Assembly (NCBI GenBank): GCA_017481885.1
Contig: JAFUOM010000034.1
Location: 1-36,704 of the forward strand
From: Ruminococcus sp.
GTDB lineage: Bacteria; Bacillota; Clostridia; Oscillospirales; Acutalibacteraceae
DNA: 36,704 nucleotides
Direction of reading: 5' to 3'
A model generated the notes under the pieces. That model worked only from the letters and a program-made list of their open reading frames with translations, had not been told where the DNA came from and made no database searches. The translations under genes and the position numbers were made by a program. Position 1 is the first letter of the stretch, and each line of letters starts with the position of its first letter. Shown in pieces: positions 1 to 6,384 of the stretch.

Positions 1-164
1 CCTGCAAGGAAAGGCTCCGCCGTAGGCGGTGGTGAGGTAAAAAACGCTTGATAACAGCAATTTAATTGTTAAGCTATCAACGCCTTCAACCTCATCCGTC
101 ACCTATCGGTGCCACCTTCCCCAATCTCGGGGAAGGCTTTTGGTTAATCTAAACTATAATTTAA
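1..164. repeat. Intergenic repeat element, copy 1 (cut by the window edge)
   Basis: Positions 1-142 match, in reverse complement, most of the element at 5649-5879. Both contain the hairpin with arms CCTTCCCC/GGGGAAGG, a CACC-GGTG mini-hairpin, and a CCGCC-GGCGG hairpin. The right border is the motif TAAACTATAAT at 150-160, which also borders the two other copies. The left end lies outside the window. No coding capacity is seen. It sits just past the terminator of the tyrA operon, as the other copies sit at gene 3' ends. It looks like a non-autonomous MITE-like or structured intergenic repeat; family membership is inferred from the shared borders. Confidence 0.75.
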
Positions 165-170
165 TGCAAA

Positions 171-210
171 AACGGGGATGCCTCACTTCAATTAGTGAGA
201 CAGCCCCGTG
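171..210 (-). terminator. Rho-independent terminator of the aroF-tyrA operon
   Basis: The arms at 173-187 and 194-208 pair (CGGGG with CCCCG, CTCACT with AGTGAG, a small mismatch between). Read on the minus strand, the stem is followed by CCCCGTTTTTGCA, giving a U-run. It lies 13 bases after the tyrA stop codon. Confidence 0.8.
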
Positions 211-220
211 ATATAAATAT

Positions 221-1054
221 TTAAAAATCTATGCTTTTTTTGCGGTCACTGCCGTCTTTTAACAGAGCTTTAAGGGTGTCTACGTCGTCGTTTTGCATAG
301 CCTCTTTGTACTCGTTGAGCGACTTTATTAGGTGGTCGATTTCGAAAATCAGGTGCTCTTTATTTTCCATAAAAAGCTCTGTCCACATATTTTCGTTGAG
401 CCTTGCAACTCTGGTCATATCCTTGTATGAGCCTGCAGAAAATCCCTTGTGCGCCTTAGCTTGCGGACTTTTAACGTATGCGTTTGACACAACGTGAGCA
501 AGCTGTGATGTGAAAGCAATGATTGTGTCGTGCTCGTCAGGAGTTGTCACAGTAACGGTCGAAAATCCGAGCGACTTAACAAAAAGAGTCACACTCTCAA
601 GCAAAGCGATGTCGTCGGTGCTCTGCGGAGTTAAAATCATTGATGCATCAATAAACAGGTCAGCTGTTGAATTTTTGTAACCTGAGTGGTGCAGACCTGC
701 CATCGGGTGACCGCCGATGAATGTAAATCCGTGCTCATTTGCAATTTCAAAACAGCTTTCGCAGATTGCTTTTTTTACACCGCCGCAGTCGATTACAACA
801 GCATCTTTTTTGATGAGCGGAGCTTTTTCTTTTAAGAACTCAACAGTAGCTTTAGGGTAAACGCACAGCAGAATGAAGTCACACTCGCTGATATTTTCAT
901 CATCAAGTATGCGGTCAATACCGCCGTCCATTAAAGCGTAAGTGCTGATGGTGTTGTCTAAATCAAAGCCGTAAACGGTATGACTTGTGTTTTTCTTGAT
1001 AGTCTTGCACAGCGAGCCTCCGATAAGACCCAAGCCTACTACAGCTGTTGTCAT
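221..1054 (-). CDS. tyrA: Prephenate dehydrogenase
   Basis: 277 residues. Oxidatively decarboxylates prephenate to 4-hydroxyphenylpyruvate with NAD(P)+, the committed step to tyrosine; cytosolic. The N-terminus has the Rossmann dinucleotide-binding motif (VVGLGLIGGSL, residues 5-15), and the central GGHPMAGLHHSGY segment (about 115) holds the conserved substrate-site His-Pro-Met-Ala-Gly. The length fits a single-domain TyrA. No C-terminal ACT domain and no chorismate mutase fusion is seen, so feedback control probably lies elsewhere, for example in the leader upstream of aroF. The start overlaps the aroF stop by 4 bases (ATGA), so the two are translationally coupled. A strong terminator follows at 171-210. 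Confidence 0.93.
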   Translation of the reverse strand: MTTAVVGLGLIGGSLCKTIKKNTSHTVYGFDLDNTISTYALMDGGIDRILDDENISECDFILLCVYPKATVEFLKEKAPLIKKDAVVIDCGGVKKAICESCFEIANEHGFTFIGGHPMAGLHHSGYKNSTADLFIDASMILTPQSTDDIALLESVTLFVKSLGFSTVTVTTPDEHDTIIAFTSQLAHVVSNAYVKSPQAKAHKGFSAGSYKDMTRVARLNENMWTELFMENKEHLIFEIDHLIKSLNEYKEAMQNDDVDTLKALLKDGSDRKKSIDF

Positions 1055-2055
1055 TCTTTAACTACCTCCATAATTCTTGCTACACGCTTCATAACTTCGT
1101 CAAACTCGTCAGGAGTGAGCGACTGAGCACCGTCACAAAGAGCTTTTTTAGGGTTGTTGTGAACCTCAATCATAAGTCCGTCAGCACCACTTGCCACAGC
1201 TGCCATTGCCATCGGCTTTACAAGTCGGTTGATACCGCTTGCGTGGCTAGGGTCAACTACAACAGGTAAGTGGCTGAGCTCTTTGAGCATTGGAACAGCT
1301 TGGAGGTCAAGTGTGTTTCTTGTGTATGTTTCAAAGGTGCGGATACCACGCTCACACAAAATGATGTTTTCGTTACCGCCTGCCATAATGTATTCAGCAC
1401 TCATCAGCCATTCTTTCATTGTGTTTGCAAGTCCACGCTTTAAAAGAATAGGCTTGTTAGTTTTGCCGAGTTCTTTGAGTAATTCGAAGTTCTGCATATT
1501 TCGTGCACCTACCTGAATGAGGTCAACGTCTGCAAAAAGGTCAAGGTGATTTGCGTTCATAATCTCGGTTACAATCGGCATACCTGTCTCTTTTTTAGCG
1601 AGTTTGAGAAGTTCCAAGCCGTCAGCCTGCAAGCCCTGAAAATCGTATGGAGAAGTTCTTGGTTTGAACGCACCGCCTCTAAGTAAAGTTGCACCGCTTT
1701 CCTTAACTTTTTTTGCAATTTCGATAATCTGCTCTTCGCTTTCAACCGAGCACGGACCTGCGATTGTTGCAAAGTGACCGCCACCGATTTTCACACCGCT
1801 TACGTCAACAATTGTGTCAGCAGGGTGGAACTTGCGGTTAGCGCTTTTGAACGGTTCCGAAATACGCTTTACCTTTTCGACAATCTCGAGGTTTTCGAGC
1901 AGTTCAATGTCAACCTTGCTTGTGTCGCCAACAAGACCCATAATTGTTGTGTATTCACCTTTTGAAAGATGAACGGTGAGGTTCTGAGCCTCTAACCACG
2001 ATGTTAAGTTTTCAATCTGTTTATCTGTTACGCCTTGTTTAATAATTGCAATCAT
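1051..2055 (-). CDS. aroF: 3-deoxy-7-phosphoheptulonate (DAHP) synthase
   Basis: 334 residues. Condenses phosphoenolpyruvate and erythrose 4-phosphate to DAHP, the first step of aromatic amino acid synthesis. The family signatures are GPCSVES (about 100), LLRGGAFKPRTSPYDFQG (about 125-142) and the C-terminal DPSHASG. The first ~70 residues form a small ferredoxin-like/ACT-like regulatory domain, as in Thermotoga-type (class I-beta) enzymes, which are usually feedback-inhibited by Tyr or Phe. The start ATG follows GGAGGT at 2061-2066, and this ribosome site abuts the U-run of an upstream terminator, so the gene is controlled by attenuation (leader peptide 2156-2218). First gene of an operon with tyrA. 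Confidence 0.95.
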   Translation of the reverse strand: MIAIIKQGVTDKQIENLTSWLEAQNLTVHLSKGEYTTIMGLVGDTSKVDIELLENLEIVEKVKRISEPFKSANRKFHPADTIVDVSGVKIGGGHFATIAGPCSVESEEQIIEIAKKVKESGATLLRGGAFKPRTSPYDFQGLQADGLELLKLAKKETGMPIVTEIMNANHLDLFADVDLIQVGARNMQNFELLKELGKTNKPILLKRGLANTMKEWLMSAEYIMAGGNENIILCERGIRTFETYTRNTLDLQAVPMLKELSHLPVVVDPSHASGINRLVKPMAMAAVASGADGLMIEVHNNPKKALCDGAQSLTPDEFDEVMKRVARIMEVVKE

Positions 2056-2064
2056 AGTTTACCT

Positions 2065-2101
2065 CCAAAAAAGAAAGGGGTCCGCATTTACTGCGAACCC
2101 T
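2065..2101 (-). terminator. Attenuator terminator in the aroF leader
   Basis: The arms 2092-2100 and 2078-2086 form a 9-bp stem (one G-U) with loop 2087-2091. Read on the minus strand, this is followed by CTTTCTTTTTT (2067-2077) and immediately by the aroF Shine-Dalgarno. A terminator placed between the promoter and the first gene, with a Tyr-rich leader peptide upstream, is the layout of transcription attenuation. Confidence 0.8.
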
Positions 2102-2155
2102 CATAATATGTAATAGGTTGTTACATTTAAATTACTGCAGCAAAAATCACTTCTA

Positions 2156-2218
2156 CTATATTATGTTTTCATAGTAAAAGTAATAATAATATTCTGCTGT
2201 GTAATTTGTAAATTTCAT
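2156..2218 (-). CDS. Tyrosine-rich leader peptide of the aroF-tyrA attenuator
   Basis: A 20-codon ORF starting with ATG (2216-2218) and ending with TAG (2156-2158). Codons 10-16 read Tyr-Tyr-Tyr-Tyr-Phe-Tyr-Tyr and codon 6 is also Tyr: seven Tyr in 20 residues. GGGTGA lies about 5 bases before the ATG. The codons for residues 4-9 (2194-2207) are complementary to 2129-2140 (AAATTAC pairs with GTAATTT, GCAG with CTGC). A ribosome held at the Tyr run would cover this segment and free the partner to compete with the terminator at 2065-2101. The target operon makes tyrosine, so the peptide composition fits its job. The exact antiterminator pairing is not resolved by eye. Confidence 0.8.
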   Translation of the reverse strand: MKFTNYTAEYYYYFYYENII

Positions 2219-2240
2219 TTGTATCACCCATTTAAAGCGT

Positions 2241-2276
2241 TGAAACAAATATACACCTAAAAGTGCGACTTGTCAA
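2241..2276 (-). promoter_or_regulatory. Promoter of the aroF-tyrA leader transcript
   Basis: TTGACA (2276-2271), a 17-base spacer, then TATATT (2253-2248) on the minus strand. Transcription should start near 2241, about 23 bases before the leader-peptide ATG. The -35 box begins two bases after the stop codon of the upstream histidine kinase gene. Confidence 0.8.
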
Positions 2277-2278
2277 TA

Positions 2279-3283
2279 CTAAAATAAAATTTTTATCGAA
2301 GTGCCGACGTTCAGCTTGCTGTCAACGGTGATTGAAGCGTTGTGGTAGAGTGCACCGTGCTTAACAATGGAAAGTCCAAGACCTGTGCCACCGATTTCTT
2401 TAGAGTGGCTTTTGTTAACTCGGTAGAATCGCTCGAAAACTCTGGGAATATCCTCTTGCGGAATACCGATGCCCGTGTCGGTAACAGAAAGCTCAACGCC
2501 ATCAATGCACTGGCGGATTTTGACGGTAACTTTTCCGCCATCTTTGTTGTATTTAATCGCATTGTCACACAGATTGTACACCATTTCGTCGATGATTGAC
2601 ACAACGCCTGTGATAACGCAACGGTCACCCTTGAGTTTTAAAGATATGTCGCGTTTTTTTGCAATCGTAGACAGTCGTGAAATAACATCCTTGCACAAGT
2701 CAAAAAGGTCAATACTTTCGCTTTTTACTTCAACATTGCTTTCTTCAAGACGGCTGAGGTTAATGATATCCTGAACCAAGGTGATTAATCGTTGTGATTC
2801 GTCATAAATCTTGCCCGAAAAGCGTTTGACATCCTCGGGTCTAGCGATTCCGTCACGGATAATTTCAGCGTAACCTGAAATAGAAGTCAGCGGAGTTTTC
2901 AGCTCGTGAGAAACGTTTGCAGTGAATTCACGTCTTAATTTATCTCGATTCTGGCTTTCAAATCTCAGCTCTTCCATCTGGCTCAAAATTCGTGCGTTTT
3001 GGGAGTTGATTTTGTCAATGAGCGGTGCGAACTCCTTGTAAAGCTCGTCGTCTTCAGGGTTTTCGATATCGATGTTGTTGATTGGGTCAACAATGTTTGT
3101 TTTGACCGTGTGCGACACAAAAGTAGACACAACAACAGGGATAATCAGCGAAACGCTGACGTATACCCACGGGTGTGTGATTTCGTTTGATGTGATAATT
3201 TCAACCGCCATAATTATGCACACGCACAGCACAGTAACGCAGAAAGTCAGCAAAAAGATGTTTATAAGTGTGCGCTTTTTCAT
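2279..3283 (-). CDS. Sensor histidine kinase (PhoR-like)
   Basis: 334 residues, inner-membrane kinase that autophosphorylates and passes phosphate to the adjacent response regulator. Two membrane segments (about 7-28 and 39-58) are separated by only ~10 residues, so there is almost no extracellular sensing domain. A linker/coiled coil follows (about 80-115). The H-box SHELKTPLTSISGY has the phospho-acceptor His126, then an HATPase_c domain with an N-box (NLCDNAIKYN), DTGIGIP and the G-box GGTGLGLSIVK. The start overlaps the regulator stop by 4 bases. With so small a loop, the signal is probably in the membrane or from a partner protein. The target is not known. Confidence 0.92.
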   Translation of the reverse strand: MKKRTLINIFLLTFCVTVLCVCIIMAVEIITSNEITHPWVYVSVSLIIPVVVSTFVSHTVKTNIVDPINNIDIENPEDDELYKEFAPLIDKINSQNARILSQMEELRFESQNRDKLRREFTANVSHELKTPLTSISGYAEIIRDGIARPEDVKRFSGKIYDESQRLITLVQDIINLSRLEESNVEVKSESIDLFDLCKDVISRLSTIAKKRDISLKLKGDRCVITGVVSIIDEMVYNLCDNAIKYNKDGGKVTVKIRQCIDGVELSVTDTGIGIPQEDIPRVFERFYRVNKSHSKEIGGTGLGLSIVKHGALYHNASITVDSKLNVGTSIKILF

Positions 3284-3954
3284 TTTGCCTCACCAATTTT
3301 GTAACCGATGCCTCGCACTGTTTCAATCAGATAGCCTGCATCGCCTAACTTTTGTCTGAGTGTACGGATGTGCACGTCAACAGTTCGGTTTTCGCCGTCG
3401 AAAGCGTAACCCCAGACTTTGTCGAGAATCTGGTCACGGGATAGCACGATGTCCTTGTTTTCAAGCATGAGGCACAAAAGCTCGAACTCCTTTAAAGTGA
3501 GTGCGACTTTTTCGCCGTTGACCTTTACTCGGTGCCTTTGCGGACAAACATACAAACAGTCGATTTCATACTCTGTCTTTTCTTCTTTTGGGGTAGCTCT
3601 GCGCATTACAGCCTTGATTCTGGCGAGTAGCTCCATAATGCCAAACGGTTTTGAAACGTAATCGTCAGCACCAAGGTCGAAGCCCTTTAATTTGTCAACC
3701 TCGCTGCCTTTAGCGGTTATCATTATGACAGGAATGTGCTTTGTCAGCGGACTCTGCCTGATTTTTTTGAGTATGCTAAGTCCATCTTCCTCAGGAAGCA
3801 TAACATCAAGCAGAATGAGCTTTGGGAGTTTTTCGTCCAGTGCATTCCAAAAGTCGCTCGGACGCTCAAAGCCTGCGGATTCTTCTCCTGTGGTGTTTAA
3901 TGTGTAAACAACAAGTTCTCTAATGTTAGGGTCGTCTTCAATAAAGTAAATCAT
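3280..3954 (-). CDS. OmpR/PhoB-family response regulator
   Basis: 224 residues: receiver domain (about 1-118) with acidic pocket EDD (6-8), phospho-acceptor Asp50 in LLDVMLP, the conserved TAKGSEVDK segment and Lys in VSKPF; then a winged-helix DNA-binding domain (about 130-222) with the typical EFELLCLML and TVDVHIRTLRQKLG segments. The ribosome site AGGAGC precedes the ATG. Translationally coupled to the kinase gene. It starts 19 bases after the stop of the alkD-like gene with no terminator between, so the three may be co-transcribed. The PhoB/PhoP-like build suggests phosphate or envelope control, but nothing nearby confirms a regulon. Confidence 0.93.
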   Translation of the reverse strand: MIYFIEDDPNIRELVVYTLNTTGEESAGFERPSDFWNALDEKLPKLILLDVMLPEEDGLSILKKIRQSPLTKHIPVIMITAKGSEVDKLKGFDLGADDYVSKPFGIMELLARIKAVMRRATPKEEKTEYEIDCLYVCPQRHRVKVNGEKVALTLKEFELLCLMLENKDIVLSRDQILDKVWGYAFDGENRTVDVHIRTLRQKLGDAGYLIETVRGIGYKIGEAK

Positions 3955-3973
3955 ATGTAAGCTCCTAAACGGA

Positions 3974-4687
3974 TTATTTTATTCTCAAGGTGCGAAGATA
4001 AGCCTTGTGTGAGTCTTCTACTCTGTAGCTTTCGCACGCTTTTACTATAGTTTTGTTGTGGGTCCACTTGCTCAGTGCGTTGTTTTCAATGTAGGGGAGA
4101 GTGCTCTCATACTGCTTAGCAAGGGCTGTCGCAAAGTACCACGCAATCATCATATTTATATAGTATTCATCGCTTTTGATTTTTGCGACCATAGAAAGAT
4201 GCTTTAAGTCAAAGTCATCGTCAAGATAAAAGCTAAGCAGTAGTCCGATTGCGTACCTCACAGTGTAAGTATGCTCTGACTTTATCCACTTTTCGATGTA
4301 TGGTAAAAGCTCAGGTTTGTGCTTTTTAAATATCTTTGGACGAACTGTGTCGCACGTTGCCCAGTTATCTATGTACGGCAAAAACTTTTCGAGTTTCTCT
4401 ATACACGTGTCAAAGTCACGCTCAAACTCAATCAGATAGCCGTGCAGATGGTTTTCTTCAAGATAAGCGTGGGGCAGAGCACACATAAATTCATCCGCAA
4501 CACTTGTACCCTTGAGCTTTTTAGCAAGTGACCTGAGTTGTGGCACTCTTACGCCGATTATGTTACTTTCACAAACCGATGGGGTAAGGGTAGCGGTGAA
4601 TTTTTTGTACTTTTCGTCTTTGAGCTTAAACAAAAACGCAGTGATGTCTTCTGCACTCTTAATCGCAGTAATAATAGTATTATCCAT
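3974..4687 (-). CDS. DNA alkylation repair protein (AlkD-like HEAT-repeat glycosylase)
   Basis: 237 residues from the chosen start. The family removes positively charged alkylated bases (3- and 7-alkylpurines) through a HEAT-like helical repeat scaffold. Visible family segments are GVRVPQLRSLAKKL, the DNWATCDTVRPKIFKKH region and the C-terminal WTHNKTIVKACESYRV. A longer in-frame reading begins with a TTG at 4723, but that codon lies inside the likely -35 box. I start at the ATG 4685-4687 (MDNTIITAIK). Transcription is predicted to begin one base upstream, so the mRNA would be leaderless. It may head an operon with the two-component genes downstream. Confidence 0.85.
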   Translation of the reverse strand: MDNTIITAIKSAEDITAFLFKLKDEKYKKFTATLTPSVCESNIIGVRVPQLRSLAKKLKGTSVADEFMCALPHAYLEENHLHGYLIEFERDFDTCIEKLEKFLPYIDNWATCDTVRPKIFKKHKPELLPYIEKWIKSEHTYTVRYAIGLLLSFYLDDDFDLKHLSMVAKIKSDEYYINMMIAWYFATALAKQYESTLPYIENNALSKWTHNKTIVKACESYRVEDSHKAYLRTLRIK

Positions 4688-4723
4688 ACATTTCAGTATA
4701 GCACACATAAATTTCAGTTTCAA
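4687..4723 (-). promoter_or_regulatory. Promoter of the alkD-like gene (apparently leaderless mRNA)
   Basis: TTGAAA (4723-4718), a 17-base spacer, TATACT (4700-4695) on the minus strand. Seven bases after the -10 box comes the ATG of the gene, so +1 falls at or one base before the start codon. No Shine-Dalgarno can fit. Confidence 0.65.
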
Positions 4724-4752
4724 TATGGTTTGATTTATGCTATACTTAAATA
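4718..4752 (+). promoter_or_regulatory. Promoter of the MscS-type channel gene, sharing its -35 box with alkD
   Basis: TTTCAA (4718-4723), a 17-base spacer, TATACT (4741-4746). The -35 hexamer is the same six base pairs used by the divergent alkD promoter (TTGAAA on the other strand). The two promoters are mirror images with equal spacers and identical -10 boxes, so RNA polymerase can occupy only one at a time. Confidence 0.6.
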
Positions 4753-4776
4753 TATTAGAAAAAAGGAGATGTTTTT

Positions 4777-5565
4777 ATGGATAAAATTATTGATTATGTT
4801 AAAACAGGCCCTAAGGTTCTTGTAGCGGCTATTGTGTTTGTTGTGGGTTTACTGGTTCTGATGATTATCACCAAAACCCTGAAAAAGACACTTTCAAAAA
4901 CAAAGCTTGATGTGTCATTGCAAGGCTTTTTTGTGAAGACAGTCAGCATTACAGGCTTTATTCTGTTGCTCATTTGCTCGCTTGCAACAGCAGGAGTGTC
5001 AACAACAGGACTTATAGCAGGCTTTTCGGCGGCAGGTGCAGCTGTAGCGTTAGCTTTAAAAGACAGCCTTGCTAATATTGCAGGCGGTATTGTGCTTCTT
5101 ATCACACATCCGTTTGTGACAGGCGACTTTATTGAAATGGGCGACAAGTCAGGTACAGTTGAGCAGATAGATATTATCCAGACAACGCTCATCACTCCTG
5201 ACAACAAAACAGTGGTAATTCCTAACGGTATGCTTTCTTCCGACAATGTTATCAACTACACAAAGCAAGAAACAAGACGAGTTGACCTGACTATTCCAAT
5301 CAGCTACGACAACGATGTTGAGCTTGCGCGAAAATCAATCGTAAAAGCAGCATCAAGGGAAAAGAAGGTTTTAACAAACGAAGCACCGTTTGTAAAAGTT
5401 TCTGAATACTCCGACAGTTGCGTAAACCTTGCTGTCAGAGTTTGGTGCAAAACCGAGGACTACTGGGATGTATATTTCAGTATGATTGAAAAAATCCGCG
5501 ATGCTTTCAACGAAGACGGCGTTATCATCCCATACCAGCGTATCGACGTACATATGGTGAAATGA
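4777..5565 (+). CDS. Small-conductance mechanosensitive channel (MscS family)
   Basis: 262 residues. Releases solutes on hypo-osmotic shock; inner membrane, homoheptamer in known members. There are three membrane segments (about 13-35, 50-75, 80-110). The pore-lining TM3 carries the Gly/Ala-rich pattern AGFSAAGAAVALALKDSLANIAGG, followed by the beta domain with the MscS signature VTGDFIEMGDKSGTVEQI and an alpha/beta C-terminal domain ending YQRIDVHMVK. The length is typical of minimal MscS. The ribosome site AAAGGAG lies about 8 bases before the ATG. A stem-loop terminator follows at 5599-5640. Monocistronic and divergent from the alkD-like gene. Confidence 0.93.
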   Translation: MDKIIDYVKTGPKVLVAAIVFVVGLLVLMIITKTLKKTLSKTKLDVSLQGFFVKTVSITGFILLLICSLATAGVSTTGLIAGFSAAGAAVALALKDSLANIAGGIVLLITHPFVTGDFIEMGDKSGTVEQIDIIQTTLITPDNKTVVIPNGMLSSDNVINYTKQETRRVDLTIPISYDNDVELARKSIVKAASREKKVLTNEAPFVKVSEYSDSCVNLAVRVWCKTEDYWDVYFSMIEKIRDAFNEDGVIIPYQRIDVHMVK

Positions 5566-5598
5566 AGTAACAGGTAATAGTGAAGAAGTAAAAAGTAG

Positions 5599-5641
5599 GG
5601 GGTTGTCTTGCTAATTTAAGTAGTAAGGCAACCCCTTTGGT
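5599..5641 (+). terminator. Terminator after the MscS gene
   Basis: 14-bp stem (two G-U): arms 5599-5612 and 5622-5635, followed by a short TTTGGTTT run. Confidence 0.7.
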
Positions 5642-5648
5642 TTGTAGT

Positions 5649-5879
5649 AAATTATAGTTTAGGTGAGTAAAAAAAGCCTTCCCCGAGATTGGGGAAGGTG
5701 GCACCGATAGGTGACGGATGAGGTTGAAAGCGTTTGCGTTCTATCAATTGCATTGCTGTTATCAAGCGTTTTTTACCTCACCACCGCCTACGGCGGAGCC
5801 TCCCCTGATTTCAAACAGGGGAAGCCTTGATTTTCAGAAACGTTTTTGGGGACAATTCGTGATCCGCTAAACTATAATT
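5649..5879. repeat. Intergenic repeat element, copy 2 (complete, about 231 bp)
   Basis: Bordered by the inverted motif ATTATAGTTTA (5651-5661) and TAAACTATAAT (5868-5878). Inside are strong hairpins: CCTTCCCC/GGGGAAGG (from about 5677), CACC-GATA-GGTG, CCGCC-TAC-GGCGG and CCCCTG/CAGGGG (about 5803-5823). Its sequence matches 1-142 in inverted orientation. It fills most of the 433-base gap between the MscS gene and the DtxR-type gene, flanked by a terminator on each side. There is no ORF. Confidence 0.8.
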
Positions 5880-5892
5880 CACCATAATAACA

Positions 5893-5932
5893 AAGGATGC
5901 CTCGCTTACGTTAGTGAGGCATCCCTTAATTT
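5893..5932 (-). terminator. Terminator of the murE-dtxR transcript (possibly bidirectional)
   Basis: 12-bp stem: arms 5895-5906 and 5913-5924 (one G-U), a TTACGT-type loop, with A/T runs on both sides. Read on the minus strand, it lies about 70 bases after the regulator stop codon. Confidence 0.65.
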
Positions 5933-5998
5933 TTGCATTATTAATTTTCTCCACACAATCTCCACACTGCGGTGGTATATATTAGTCAAACAGACAAA

Positions 5999-6373
5999 TC
6001 AGTTTTCGCTTAACAATTTGACCTGCTGTTTGATTGCGTTGAACGATTCATCAGACACAACATGCTCCATTTTGCACGCATCCTGAGATGCAGTTTCCTT
6101 GTCAACACCAATCAGTGTCAGGTAGTTTGTGAGCACTGTGTGACGTTCGTATATTTTCTCGGCTATGTTCTTGCCGTCTTCGGTAAGCTTAAGGTGACCC
6201 TGTTCACTCACCGTAACAAATCCGCCGTTTTTCAAAACCGACAAAGCTCTGCTTACGCTCGGCTTAGAAAATCCCATGTACTCGCTGATGTCGATAGCTC
6301 GCACATTCGGATTCTTTTTTGATAAAACGAGGATGCTTTCAAGATACATCTCGCCTGATTCCTGAATAGGCAT
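5999..6373 (-). CDS. DtxR-family metal-dependent transcriptional regulator
   Basis: 124 residues: N-terminal winged helix-turn-helix (about 1-65; VRAIDISEYMGFSKPSVSRALSVL) and a dimerisation/metal domain (about 70-124). There is no SH3-like third domain, so the overall length is like MntR. However, the metal residues align with the iron-type site of DtxR/IdeR: Met9 (in EMYL), His78 (RHTVL), Cys100, Glu103 and His104 (DACKMEHVVSDE), where MntR has Asp near position 8. It probably represses metal uptake genes when Fe2+ is plentiful; its targets are not in view. The ribosome site AAAGGAG lies before the ATG. It follows murE by 11 bases, so the two are co-transcribed. Confidence 0.88.
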   Translation of the reverse strand: MPIQESGEMYLESILVLSKKNPNVRAIDISEYMGFSKPSVSRALSVLKNGGFVTVSEQGHLKLTEDGKNIAEKIYERHTVLTNYLTLIGVDKETASQDACKMEHVVSDESFNAIKQQVKLLSEN

Positions 6374-6384
6374 TTTTTTCTCCT

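Noticed and set aside
4687..4723. Twelve extra N-terminal residues for the alkD-like protein from a TTG at 4723.
   Set aside because: The TTG is part of the -35 box, no ribosome site precedes it, and family similarity begins after the ATG at 4687.
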